64,000 bases of DNA from Vibrio cincinnatiensis DSM 19608 (GTDB lineage: Bacteria; Pseudomonadota; Gammaproteobacteria; Enterobacterales; Vibrionaceae): positions 62,001 through 126,000 of the forward strand of contig NZ_FUXB01000006.1 of the NCBI RefSeq assembly GCF_900167345.1, in the 5' to 3' direction. The stretch's first letter is position 1; each line of letters begins with the position of its first letter. The notes beneath the pieces are model-generated. The model did not search any database, was not told the origin of the DNA, and was given only the letters and a program-made list of their open reading frames with translations. This document shows, piece after piece, positions 26,707 through 35,593 of this stretch. A program made the translations under genes and the position numbers.

Positions 26707-28130
26707 AACTGGTCTGGTTGCGACGGGATTTACGGGCGGTGGATAATACGGCTTTGCGCCATGCCATTACCAGCACTCAGCCCGTGTATGCACTGTATGT
26801 TGCAACGCCAAACCAGTGGCAGCAACAAAATCTGGCTCCTATTCAGGCCGATTTGATTTATCGGCGCTTATGTGCACTACAACAAGAATTGGCAGAGTTA
26901 AATGTACCACTGCTGTATATGGAGTGTGGGGATTTTAGCCAAGCGGCTCATGCCGTGGCAACCTTGTCTCAAGGGCTAGGTGTTGATCAAGTTTTAGTCA
27001 ATCGTGAGTATGAATATAATGAGCAGCAGAGAGATAGTTTGGCGCAACAACAGCTGAAGGAGCAAGCAGTAGATTGGCTCGCACTGGATGATAAATGTGT
27101 GATCCCACCGGGCCAAGTGCTGACCAAGCAAGGTGGGTACTTTAAAGTTTTTTCGCCGTTTAAACGTGCATGGCTCACTCAGTTTACCCCACCCATTATT
27201 TTAACCACGCCTGTAGCGCAAAAAATCACCGTGCCAGAGCCCTTCCGTCATTATTTGTGGAGCGAAGCGCAGCCTTTTACTTACCCGCGTTTGACGAGTA
27301 AGGCATGGGCAGCCGATTTTGATTCCATCCGTCAGCAACTTCGCCAATTTTGTCAGTATAAGGTTGAGAGTTATCATCAATGGCGTGATTATCCTGCGCA
27401 AGACAGCACGAGCCGTCTTTCTGCTTACCTTGCCATTGGTGCCCTTTCTGCTCGCCAATGCCTTGCTCGGCTTTATGCTCTCTCTCAGGGAGAGGGATTG
27501 TCTTCAGGGGCTGAGGTGTGGTTAAGCGAATTTATGTGGCGAGAGTTTTATCAACATTTAGTGGCTTTTGAAGTTAGGCTTTCCAAAGGAAAAGATTTTC
27601 ATCCTTGGGGGGCAAAACTGGCCTGGCAGAATGACTTGGTGGCATTTGAACGTTGGTGTGAAGGGCAAACGGGTTTTCCCATTGTTGATGCGGCCATGCG
27701 TCAGCTTAAACAGACAGGGTGGATGCATAATCGTTTGAGAATGATAGTGGCCAGTTTTCTCACAAAAGATTTGCATATTGATTGGCGTTGGGGAGAAAGG
27801 CATTTTATGCGCCATTTGATTGATGGGGATTACGCGGCCAATAATGGTGGCTGGCAATGGTGTGCATCAACCGGATGTGACGGGCAACCTTATTTTCGAA
27901 TCTTTAACCCGATAACTCAAGGTGAAAAGTTCGATCCAACTGGGGCGTTTATTCGTCAATGGGTGCCGGAGTTGGCTAAGGTGCCACCCACGCATATACA
28001 TAGGCCTTGGAAGTGGATTCAAGTTAACACTTTGTTATATCCCACCCCAATGGTTGATCATAAAGTCCAAAGAGAAGTAACCTTGCGTTTATACCAAGAA
28101 GCTAAAGAGTGGGAGAATCGTATTGCGTAA
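26703..28130 (+). CDS. phrB: deoxyribodipyrimidine photolyase
   Basis: 475 residues from the ATG at 26703, which overlaps the regulator stop (ATGA) and has GGAAGG six bases upstream. The antenna domain starts MKLVWLRRDLRAVDNTAL, and the FAD domain has the class I signatures WLSEFMWREFYQHLV, GFPIVDAAMRQLKQTGWMHN and DGDYAANNGGWQWCASTGCD. The enzyme repairs cyclobutane pyrimidine dimers using blue light, in the cytoplasm. The MerR/LitR-like gene next door suggests light-induced expression. Confidence 0.95.
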   Translation: MKLVWLRRDLRAVDNTALRHAITSTQPVYALYVATPNQWQQQNLAPIQADLIYRRLCALQQELAELNVPLLYMECGDFSQAAHAVATLSQGLGVDQVLVNREYEYNEQQRDSLAQQQLKEQAVDWLALDDKCVIPPGQVLTKQGGYFKVFSPFKRAWLTQFTPPIILTTPVAQKITVPEPFRHYLWSEAQPFTYPRLTSKAWAADFDSIRQQLRQFCQYKVESYHQWRDYPAQDSTSRLSAYLAIGALSARQCLARLYALSQGEGLSSGAEVWLSEFMWREFYQHLVAFEVRLSKGKDFHPWGAKLAWQNDLVAFERWCEGQTGFPIVDAAMRQLKQTGWMHNRLRMIVASFLTKDLHIDWRWGERHFMRHLIDGDYAANNGGWQWCASTGCDGQPYFRIFNPITQGEKFDPTGAFIRQWVPELAKVPPTHIHRPWKWIQVNTLLYPTPMVDHKVQREVTLRLYQEAKEWENRIA

Positions 28131-29034
28131 CTGGTGGATATTGGGATTGATATGGATAAGTGGTATCACCTTTGTGCAAGCGGCGGTGTATGATTTTCCT
28201 AAAGAGGGAAGCCGATTAGTTGGGCACCTGCAGTACCATGTAGTGCAAAAAGGAGAAACGCTAGCTGACATCGGCACTCAATATAAAATTGGCTTTCTAG
28301 CGTTGATGGCGGCCAATCAAGGTGTCGATCCTTTTCTTCCTCCTGAAGGAACTGTCCTCACCATTCCCTCACAAGTGATTCTACCGGACGTACCGTATGA
28401 AGGTATTGTGATTAATTTAGCTGAATTACGATTGTATTATTTTCAGCCTGATCAACGTCAGGTCTATATTTTCCCGGTGGGCATTGGCCGGATTGGCCGA
28501 GATACACCCGAAATGGAAACCCACATCAGCCAAAAGCGAGCGAATCCAACTTGGACGCCAACGCAATCCATTCGCCAAGAATATTTGCAACGTGGTATCG
28601 AGTTGCCTGCGGTGGTCCCTGCGGGGCCGAATAACCCACTGGGAGAATACGCAATGCGTTTGGCATATGGTTCTGGCGAGTATTTGATTCATGGAACCAA
28701 CAAGGATTTTGGTATCGGTCTGCGAGTGAGTGCTGGGTGTATTCGTATGGAACCTGAAGATATTGAATGGCTATTTCAGCAAGTGGAACGAGGGATAACG
28801 GTTCGGGTGATTAATGAGCCCATCAAAGTTTCATTAGAGCCGGATCGTAGTGTATTTATTGAAGCGCATGAACCCTTAACACGCAGTGATGGCAGTAAAA
28901 AAATCTTGAGTTTACCCATTGAGTTAACATGGTGGTTGAGTGAGTTTAATCAATCCGAAGCACGGGCGCGAGCTGCAATTCTGGCTCAAAACGGTATTCC
29001 TATTGAGGTGGTTGCGCCTCAGAGTCTCCAGTGA
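28123..29034 (+). CDS. L,D-transpeptidase with LysM and YkuD domains
   Basis: 303 residues from a TTG at 28123 with GGGAG upstream, overlapping the photolyase stop by eight bases. A signal peptide (WWILGLIWISGITFVQA) precedes a LysM domain (about 36-82; YHVVQKGETLADIGTQYKIG) and a YkuD domain with the catalytic motif HGTN (His190) and SAGCIRM (Cys206). It resembles E. coli ErfK/YbiS, which attaches Braun lipoprotein to peptidoglycan. The family fit is clear; coupling to the light operon may be only positional. Confidence 0.9.
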   Translation: MRNWWILGLIWISGITFVQAAVYDFPKEGSRLVGHLQYHVVQKGETLADIGTQYKIGFLALMAANQGVDPFLPPEGTVLTIPSQVILPDVPYEGIVINLAELRLYYFQPDQRQVYIFPVGIGRIGRDTPEMETHISQKRANPTWTPTQSIRQEYLQRGIELPAVVPAGPNNPLGEYAMRLAYGSGEYLIHGTNKDFGIGLRVSAGCIRMEPEDIEWLFQQVERGITVRVINEPIKVSLEPDRSVFIEAHEPLTRSDGSKKILSLPIELTWWLSEFNQSEARARAAILAQNGIPIEVVAPQSLQ

Positions 29035-29121
29035 TTGAACAGCATGGGCTTAGCTAAAAGTACCAGTTATTGGTTGTTAATTAGCCGAAAATGACATAAT
29101 TAACGTAAATGTCATTGAATA

Positions 29122-29280
29122 TGCTACAATCGGATTTCGTTATGACAATAACCTCTATTGAGAACTTGAGTGTTTCCCGAGGTTCGACTCGTTAATTTTC
29201 CATGAGTCAGAGTGATTTCACTACAATGGGGACAAGTAAATCTTTGGGGTAGAGCGCTTAAAATAGCGCTCTATTTTTTT
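29122..29280 (+). ncRNA. small RNA candidate with promoter and intrinsic terminator
   Basis: An extended -10 element (TGC-TACAAT, 29122-29130) predicts a start near 29137. No coding frame follows, and at 29250-29280 a 9-bp stem (TAGAGCGCT / AGCGCTCTA) is followed by seven T. The predicted transcript is about 140 nucleotides, with a further possible hairpin in the region CGAGGTTCGACTCG. It lies between the transpeptidase and gltS. An attenuator for gltS is an alternative, but the 300 further bases before gltS speak against a simple leader. I do not recognise the family. Confidence 0.5.
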
Positions 29281-29330
29281 GTGGTAACGGTAAACGTTGT
29301 TCAAAGGTAAAGAAGGTGTGTGTTGTAAAA

Positions 29331-29470
29331 AAAGGAGCCTGATTAATAGGCACAGGCATCATCATATCGTACATACTCTAGGAAAAGATCCCATCCGGTT
29401 TGACGGTGTTCTTTTTACATTTCATCGGGGCTGACAGCGTACTAAAACACCGCTTATTAGCTGCTCCTTT
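29331..29470 (+). promoter_or_regulatory. possible structured leader of the first gltS gene
   Basis: AAAGGAGC (29331-29338) and GCTCCTTT (29463-29470) are perfect complements enclosing about 125 bases, with a small internal hairpin (GCCT-GATTAAT-AGGC). The layout is that of a closing stem around a multi-branch RNA. The rest of the gap up to 29596 shows no gene. Confidence 0.35.
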
Positions 29471-29596
29471 AATTTAGCCTCAGGCGCATCAACAACAGAA
29501 GAGTATGGTTATTTTAGGAAGCGATGGCTTTGAACAGACAACCCAATAAACCCTCATTCATCATGGAGGATGAAGAGAACAAGATGATGAGGTTAT

Positions 29597-30823
29597 ATGA
29601 ATCATTTGATTTCTATCGGGGCGCTGGAGTCCTTTTTGGTGGCTATTAGTGTGCTTTTTCTTGGGCACTTCGTGAATGCTCGTCTGCCAATTTTAAATAA
29701 ATTTAATATCCCTGAACCGATTGTCGGTGGTTTGATCATCGCGTGTTTCATCATGGTGTTGCATTTCAATGGGATTGACTTGGCCTTTGAACTGCCGCTG
29801 CAGAGCATTTTTATGTTGATGTTTTTTGCGACCGTGGGGTTAGCCGCTAACTATACGCAATTGATTAAAGGGGGAGCGAAAGTCTTTATCTTTTTAGCGG
29901 TCGCCTCTTTTTACATCATTATTCAGAATGCCATCGGTATCTCTTTAGCCAGCGCATTAGGGTTAGATCCATTGATGGGGCTCATTGCTGGCTCTGTCAC
30001 GCTCTCCGGTGGTCATGGAACGGGGGCGGCATGGTCACAAACTTTTCAAGAGGTGTATGGGTTAGACAATGTATTAGAAATCGCCATGGCTTCGGCGACC
30101 TTTGGGCTTATTATTGGTGGAATCATTGGTAGCCCTGTTGCTCAGCGTTTGGTTGATAAACATAACTTTGAGTCAGAATATGGCCGAGGATCAAGAACGC
30201 ATGAACGCTTTCCTGAAGTGGTGACCTATAACGAGAATGAAGAAGACAGCGTGACGGCAAAGACCGTGATTGAGAATCTGTTCTTCTTGTTGATCTGTGT
30301 GACGGGAGCAAAGTATACCGAGCAATGGGTGAGTACTTTTCATATTCCGTGGCTGATGATTCCTGATTTTGTGTATGCTCTGTTTATTGGCGTGCTGATC
30401 ACCAACCTGTTAGAAGTGACAAAAGTGCGTAAAGTTGATGCAGAAACCGTAGACATGTTGGGTACGGTTTCTTTAGCACTCTTTCTTGCGATGGCATTAA
30501 TGAGTTTAAAACTGTGGAATATTTTTGATTTAGCGATTCCTTTTTTACTCATTTTAGCGGTGCAGTCCGTGATGCTGGCCTTTTTTACCTACTATGTCAC
30601 TTTTAAAGTGATGGGGCGTAATTACGATGCGGCGGTGATTGCAGGGGGACATTGTGGTTTTGGTTTAGGGGCAACCCCGACGGCAGTGATGAACATGGGA
30701 TCAATCGTTAACCGCTTTGGCCCATCACCGCAAGCGTTTATGGTGGTGCCGATTGTTGGCGCTTTCTTTATTGATATTGTGAATCTGATTATTCTACAAG
30801 GATACATCACGATCATCGGTTAA
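29597..30823 (+). CDS. gltS: sodium/glutamate symporter, copy 1
   Basis: 408 residues, E. coli GltS being about 401. The two inverted halves typical of the ESS family are visible, with PEPIVGGLIIACF in the first and SGGHGTGAAWSQTF at the re-entrant loop; the second half has GGHCGFGLGATPTAVMNMGS. It brings glutamate into the cell with sodium. Its own long leader and the terminator at 30893 show that it is transcribed separately from the paralogue downstream. Confidence 0.92.
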   Translation: MNHLISIGALESFLVAISVLFLGHFVNARLPILNKFNIPEPIVGGLIIACFIMVLHFNGIDLAFELPLQSIFMLMFFATVGLAANYTQLIKGGAKVFIFLAVASFYIIIQNAIGISLASALGLDPLMGLIAGSVTLSGGHGTGAAWSQTFQEVYGLDNVLEIAMASATFGLIIGGIIGSPVAQRLVDKHNFESEYGRGSRTHERFPEVVTYNENEEDSVTAKTVIENLFFLLICVTGAKYTEQWVSTFHIPWLMIPDFVYALFIGVLITNLLEVTKVRKVDAETVDMLGTVSLALFLAMALMSLKLWNIFDLAIPFLLILAVQSVMLAFFTYYVTFKVMGRNYDAAVIAGGHCGFGLGATPTAVMNMGSIVNRFGPSPQAFMVVPIVGAFFIDIVNLIILQGYITIIG

Positions 30824-30892
30824 CCACGCGTCGTGTTATAAACATAGTTTACATGTTGCTTATCTGAAACGGTAAGTGAGCGGATTATGATC

Positions 30893-30922
30893 AAAAGGAG
30901 CGCATAAGCTCCTTTTCTCTTT
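30893..30922 (+). terminator. intrinsic terminator between the two gltS copies
   Basis: AAAAGGAGC / GCTCCTTTT, a 9-bp perfect stem with loop GCATAA, followed by CTCTTTTTAT. Confidence 0.9.
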
Positions 30923-31095
30923 TTATCAACATGTGAGAATTACCTGCAATTCATTTTTCCTTTATTCTTATTTAGTGAGAAAATGGCTTTTCACCCTCCT
31001 AGAAATGTCAGCCTTCTCTAGGCAACCTGCTTCTATACCCAATCATGTTTTGAATGGTGTTCTCAAATCATGAGAAAAAGTAGGACAGAGGTGTT

Positions 31096-32325
31096 ATGAA
31101 TCAGGTTATTTCTATTGGCCCACAGGAGTCATTTTTAGTCGCTATTGGCGTGCTTTTTTTAGGTCAGTTTATCAATAATAAATTACCCATATTAAAACGA
31201 TTTAATATTCCCGAACCCATTGTTGGTGGGCTAATCGTTGCGTGTTTTATTACCATCATGCATTTAAACGGGATCGATTGGGTTTTTGATCTCCCGTTGC
31301 AAAACACATTCATGTTGATGTTTTTTTCAACGGTAGGTTTAGCAGCCAATTACACACAATTGGTTAAGGGCGGAGTAAAGGTCTTTCTCTTTCTGATTGT
31401 CGCCTCCGTTTATATTGTGATCCAAAATGTTGTGGGGGTCTCTCTTGCCACCATTCTGGATCTGGATCCTTTAATGGGATTAATTGCTGGTTCTATCACG
31501 CTTTCTGGTGGGCATGGTACAGGCGCGGCGTGGGCACAGACGTTTCAGAATACTTATGGACTGAATAATGTCTTAGAAGTGGCGATGGCTTCGGCGACAT
31601 TTGGCTTAATTATTGGCGGGATTATCGGTAGCCCGATTGCAAAGCATTTGATTGAGAAACGCCATTTAGAATCTGAATATGGTCGAAGCCATCAAACACA
31701 TCAGCGTTTTCCTGAGTTGGTCACCTATAACGAACATGAGGAAGACAGAGTCACGTCAAAAAAAGTGATTGAAAGTTTATCGATAATTCTTCTTTGTGTG
31801 ACTGGCGCTCACTACTTAGGGCAATGGGTTCGTCATTTTGACATCAGTTGGTTGATGATTCCTGACTTTGTTTATGCTCTATTTATTGGTGTGGCTATCA
31901 CGAATGTGATGGAAGTCACCAAAGTTCGAAAAATCGATATGGAGACGGTCGATATTCTAGGAACGGTGTCTTTAGCTCTATTTCTTGCTATGGCATTAAT
32001 GAGCTTAAAACTGTGGAATATTTTTGATTTAGCAATTCCCTTTTTAGTGATCTTAACGATTCAGTCTCTCGTGTTAGCACTTTTTTCTTACTATGTGACA
32101 TTTCGAGTGATGGGAAGTAGTTATGATGCTGCGGTGATCACCAGTGGTCATTGTGGGTTTGGACTGGGTGCAACCCCAACGGCGGTAATGAACATGGGGT
32201 CGGTGGTCAATCGATTTGGTCCTTCGCCTCAAGCCTTTATGGTCGTGCCAATCGTGGGGGCTTTTTTCATCGATATCGTCAATTTGCTGATTTTGCAAGG
32301 AAGCCTCTCTTTCTTAACGCACTAA
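31096..32325 (+). CDS. gltS: sodium/glutamate symporter, copy 2
   Basis: 409 residues, closely similar to the preceding gene along its whole length, with the same key loops (SGGHGTGAAWAQTF, GHCGFGLGATPTAVMNMGSV). Differences concentrate in the first helix, the central cytoplasmic loop and the last ten residues. A tandem duplication with divergence; the two may differ in affinity or regulation. AGAGGTGTT precedes the ATG. Confidence 0.92.
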   Translation: MNQVISIGPQESFLVAIGVLFLGQFINNKLPILKRFNIPEPIVGGLIVACFITIMHLNGIDWVFDLPLQNTFMLMFFSTVGLAANYTQLVKGGVKVFLFLIVASVYIVIQNVVGVSLATILDLDPLMGLIAGSITLSGGHGTGAAWAQTFQNTYGLNNVLEVAMASATFGLIIGGIIGSPIAKHLIEKRHLESEYGRSHQTHQRFPELVTYNEHEEDRVTSKKVIESLSIILLCVTGAHYLGQWVRHFDISWLMIPDFVYALFIGVAITNVMEVTKVRKIDMETVDILGTVSLALFLAMALMSLKLWNIFDLAIPFLVILTIQSLVLALFSYYVTFRVMGSSYDAAVITSGHCGFGLGATPTAVMNMGSVVNRFGPSPQAFMVVPIVGAFFIDIVNLLILQGSLSFLTH

Positions 32326-32361
32326 TGAATGCCTTGGTTAAGAGGCCTTACCGACGGGAAT

Positions 32362-32399
32362 AGATAAAGCCCATGGGTTTACACCCACGGGCTTTATCT
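32362..32399. terminator. long hairpin between gltS copy 2 and the DoxX gene
   Basis: A 16-bp stem with one mismatch (AGATAAAGCCC-A-TGGG against CCCA-C-GGGCTTTATCT) and a six-base loop between two convergent genes. It lacks a T run but is strong enough to end both transcripts. Confidence 0.7.
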
Positions 32400-32418
32400 C
32401 AATAGAGAGGTTAGCGGT

Positions 32419-32856
32419 TTATTGACTGCTGAGGAGACGGTCAATACTTAGGTTTCCTGCACCAGAGATCAGCAAAGAAACGGTGGCTGCCAATAAGGCT
32501 AAACCAAACTCATAGCCGTTATTTGCCATAAATAAACCGTTATCAATATGAACCGTAAAAATAGCGACGATCATCGTGAAAGCGGTGACCAGTGCGGCGG
32601 GTCGAGTCAATAGACCGATCAGTAAGAATAGGCCACCAAAAAACTCACCGCTTCCCGCAAGGAAGGCCATCAATACCCCTGGTTCGAGGCCGATGGAGGC
32701 CATCCACTGTCCTGTTCCTTGCAGGCCGTAGCCACCAAACCAACCAAATAATTTTTGTGCGCCATGGGCCATTAAAATAATGCCGATAGGAATCCGTAAT
32801 GCTAATGGTGCATAGCTGGTTCCTGTTTGGATAAGTTTATTGATTAGCGTTTTCAT
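32419..32856 (-). CDS. DoxX family membrane protein
   Basis: 145 residues with four hydrophobic helices. ALRIPIGIILMAHGAQKLFG, the glycine-rich GWFGGYGLQGTGQW, and the helix LAGSGEFFGGLFLLIGLLTR are the standard DoxX markers. DoxX-type proteins are small quinone-related or redox-stress membrane proteins (YphA/YqjF-like in enteric bacteria); the precise role is unknown. A single gene convergent with gltS copy 2. Confidence 0.85.
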   Translation of the reverse strand: MKTLINKLIQTGTSYAPLALRIPIGIILMAHGAQKLFGWFGGYGLQGTGQWMASIGLEPGVLMAFLAGSGEFFGGLFLLIGLLTRPAALVTAFTMIVAIFTVHIDNGLFMANNGYEFGLALLAATVSLLISGAGNLSIDRLLSSQ

Positions 32857-33099
32857 AACCGTTCCTTAATGTTCGAGAATATAGAATAAGATTTCATTGT
32901 GCTCTTAATTTATGTAGCCAGTATAGAGCACCTTTTATAAGACGATAAGTATGGAGAATTGATATTCCTATTCGAAAAATTTGAATGTCTTTTAATGCTT
33001 CTAACATAAAAAAATACGTTATGTATTGGCCTCGATACATAGGGTGTCGTACTCTTATTTCATACTTTAAGTGACTCATAGAGATAAAGGCGTGACATT

Positions 33100-33579
33100 A
33101 TGCATCAATATACACATTACTATAGTCCGCTAGGAAAGATGATATTGCAATCGGATCTTGAAGGTTTAACCGGAGTTTGGTTTACAACAGAAACGACAAT
33201 GCCTTCAGAACTTGGCGAATATACGGAGTCATGTTCTATACTTGTACAGACAATCAATCAGTTAAATGAATATTTTTCTGGGGAACGTCGGGATTTTAAC
33301 TTACCGCTCTCGGCGAAGGGATCGGAGTTTCAGCAAAAGACATGGCGAACGTTGCGTTCTATTCCTTATGGTGAAACTTGGAGTTATGCACAATTAGCTC
33401 AAGTGATGGGCAATCCGAAAGCGGCCAGAGCCGTAGGGAGTGCAAATAGTAAGAATCCTATTTCCATTATTGTGCCCTGCCATCGAGTGGTCGGTAAGAA
33501 TGGGGCGTTAACGGGTTACTCTGGTGGTATCGAACGGAAAAATTATCTGCTTGAGTTGGAAAATAAACATACGGAATAA
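33100..33579 (+). CDS. ogt: methylated-DNA--protein-cysteine methyltransferase
   Basis: 159 residues. The active-site segment SIIVPCHRVVGKNGALTGYS contains the acceptor Cys127 in the invariant PCHRV, and GETWSYAQLA with AARAVGSANSKNP forms the DNA-binding helix-turn-helix with its arginine finger. It repairs O6-alkylguanine by a suicide transfer to the cysteine. Only the Ogt-type domain is present, with no Ada regulatory half. A small lipoprotein gene follows after 11 bases, likely in the same transcript. Confidence 0.92.
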   Translation: MHQYTHYYSPLGKMILQSDLEGLTGVWFTTETTMPSELGEYTESCSILVQTINQLNEYFSGERRDFNLPLSAKGSEFQQKTWRTLRSIPYGETWSYAQLAQVMGNPKAARAVGSANSKNPISIIVPCHRVVGKNGALTGYSGGIERKNYLLELENKHTE

Positions 33580-33590
33580 GGAGGATGTCG

Positions 33591-33986
33591 ATGCGTAATA
33601 AGTCACTACAAACTGCAGTTATTTCGTTGTTCTCTGTTCTGTTTGGTTGTACTCAGGATGATTTGGTGCGCATGGCAAATAAAGAAACGTTTTCTTTTGA
33701 AGGAACGTATGACAACCAATACACCCCGTATATTTTGGTCTTTAAAGAAGGAAAAGTCTCGTTTCAAGCCGAAGCGACTCATTTCGAGTGGGAGCGAAAC
33801 TACACCGTTAAAGACAATCTTCTCTATATTCAAATTCGAAATAGTTCGCTAGAGAAACGGGATGATTTGGTTATGAGGATTCATGGGGGGGGCGAAGTGC
33901 TGACATGTACAGCATGTGCGCAGTATCAATTGAGTAATATCTGGGTTCGGTTAGATGCTTTGCCCCAAAATGCGGCTTTGAAATAA
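33591..33986 (+). CDS. small lipoprotein, function unknown
   Basis: 131 residues from the ATG at 33591. AAGGAGG at 33578-33584 is six bases upstream of that ATG but directly abuts an earlier ATG at 33585, which therefore cannot be used well. A lipobox (ISLFSVLFGC) is present. The rest is beta-rich with a CTAC pair near residue 108. It probably rides on the ogt transcript. I do not recognise the family. Confidence 0.65.
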   Translation: MRNKSLQTAVISLFSVLFGCTQDDLVRMANKETFSFEGTYDNQYTPYILVFKEGKVSFQAEATHFEWERNYTVKDNLLYIQIRNSSLEKRDDLVMRIHGGGEVLTCTACAQYQLSNIWVRLDALPQNAALK

Positions 33987-34023
33987 AGGCCCTCTCGCAG
34001 ATAAGCATAGAGAGCCTTTATAT
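33980..34023. terminator. imperfect hairpin between the lipoprotein gene and nhaD
   Basis: ATAAAGGC-CCTCTC and GAGAGCCTTTAT pair with one small bulge around a 14-base loop between two convergent genes. No long T run. Confidence 0.5.
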
Positions 34024-34033
34024 GGGGAGAGTC

Positions 34034-35473
34034 TTAGTGGGTAAATAAGGATTGATTAAGCAACAGATGCGTTGCAATGCTGGCTGCATAACCAAGCATA
34101 ATCACAGGAGCCCACTTCAAATGACCGATAAAAGTATATTTACCATGCGCCGCTCCCATTAAGGCTACACCCGAAGCAGAACCAATCGATAATAAACTGC
34201 CCCCCACTCCGGCGGTTAATGTGATCAGTAACCAGTTACCTAGCGACATAGTGGGATCCATACTCAATACCGCAAACATAACCGGAATGTTATCCACAAT
34301 GGCAGAGATACCACCTAAAGCAATGTTCGCCCAAACAGGATCCCATTGTGTGTACATTACGTCCGACACCAGCCCTAGGTAGCCAAGCAAGCTTAAGCCT
34401 CCCACACACATGACCACACCATAGAAGAACAGTAAGGTGTCCCATTCGGCGTGAGAAATTCGGCGAAAAACGTCAAAAGGAACGACAGAACCTAGGCGTT
34501 TTAAAGCGGCTTCATCTTTTTTAGCCATAGCAATCGCGGCTTTTTTCGCCAATGAACCTGCCAAGGTTTTTCTTAAGAAATAGCCAAAGAACTGCAAGTA
34601 ACCGAGCCCCATCATCATGCCGATAACGGGTGGGAAGTGGAATAAGGCGTGAAAGGAGACGGCTGTTGCGACAGTGAAAATAAACAGGGCCACAATGCGG
34701 CGGGCACCACGTTTAAGTTCCACTTGTTCATAAAGTGCATCGGGTTTGTCTGTAGGCAAAAACAGAGACATGATGACAGCTGGAAGAAGGTAATTCACCA
34801 CCGAAGGGATGAAAAGATCCATAAACTGCATGAAGGTCACATGGCCCGCTTGCCATACCATTAGAGTGGTAATATCCCCAAATGGGCTAAAGGCTCCGCC
34901 TGCGTTAGCAGCAAGAACAATGTTAATACAGGCTAAATTGACAAATTTAACATTATTACCGCCAACTTTGAGTACCACAGCACACATCAATAAAGCGGTT
35001 GTCAGGTTATCGGCGATAGGGGAGATGAAAAAAGCGAGGATACCGGTAAGCCAAAATAATGTTTTAAAATTAAACCCTTTACCCACCATCCATGCTTGGA
35101 GTGCATCGAAGAGACGCCGTTCTTCCATGGCGCTGATATACGTCATCGCAACCAGCAAGAAAAGTAACAGCTCTGCGTATTCGAGTAAATTATGTTCCAG
35201 TGCGGCACGTGCAATGTCCATGTTGCCGTGTTGTTGATAAACATAACCGATCATCGCCCAAATTAAACCAGCGGCAAGCAGCACGGGTTTTGATTTACGA
35301 AGATGTAAATATTCTTCCAGCATTACCAGCACATAAGCGAAACAAAATAAGATCAGTGAGGCATAGCCAATGGTCGATGAAGTCAGGGGTAACGGGGAAT
35401 CCGTTGTGATGTTTGTAGCAAACGCGAGTTGAGGAATCAATAGTAGAGCAAAGCCTACCCACATTCGATTCAT
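34034..35473 (-). CDS. nhaD: sodium/proton antiporter NhaD
   Basis: 479 residues from the ATG at 35473, with GGAG nine bases upstream; a longer frame starting with TTG at 35494 only adds seven residues. A signal-like first helix (WVGFALLLIPQLAFA) precedes about a dozen helices of the ion transporter superfamily. The conserved NhaD blocks FFISPIADNLTTALLMC, NIVLAANAGGAFSPFGDITTLMVWQAG and ALGGISAIVDNIPVMFAVLSMDPT are all present. It exports sodium in exchange for protons at alkaline pH, a typical trait of marine or halophilic vibrios. Confidence 0.93.
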   Translation of the reverse strand: MNRMWVGFALLLIPQLAFATNITTDSPLPLTSSTIGYASLILFCFAYVLVMLEEYLHLRKSKPVLLAAGLIWAMIGYVYQQHGNMDIARAALEHNLLEYAELLLFLLVAMTYISAMEERRLFDALQAWMVGKGFNFKTLFWLTGILAFFISPIADNLTTALLMCAVVLKVGGNNVKFVNLACINIVLAANAGGAFSPFGDITTLMVWQAGHVTFMQFMDLFIPSVVNYLLPAVIMSLFLPTDKPDALYEQVELKRGARRIVALFIFTVATAVSFHALFHFPPVIGMMMGLGYLQFFGYFLRKTLAGSLAKKAAIAMAKKDEAALKRLGSVVPFDVFRRISHAEWDTLLFFYGVVMCVGGLSLLGYLGLVSDVMYTQWDPVWANIALGGISAIVDNIPVMFAVLSMDPTMSLGNWLLITLTAGVGGSLLSIGSASGVALMGAAHGKYTFIGHLKWAPVIMLGYAASIATHLLLNQSLFTH

Positions 35474-35593
35474 TATTGGTACTCCGATAGTCAAAAAATT
35501 GCCCAGAGTGTAATGATTATTCCCGCATACGACTGTGAGGCAAGTTGGAAATGTCTGATTTGTTTTAGTTTTGTGTTGTTTTGTTAAGAAAAT

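Noticed and set aside
32894-33079. A 61-codon open frame on the minus strand in the DoxX-ogt gap.
   Set aside because: It has no ribosome site of note, no recognisable motif, and overlaps the expected ogt promoter; composition looks like chance.
34809-35237. A 142-codon plus-strand frame inside nhaD.
   Set aside because: Fully antisense to a clear transporter gene; composition follows nhaD's codon pattern on the other strand.
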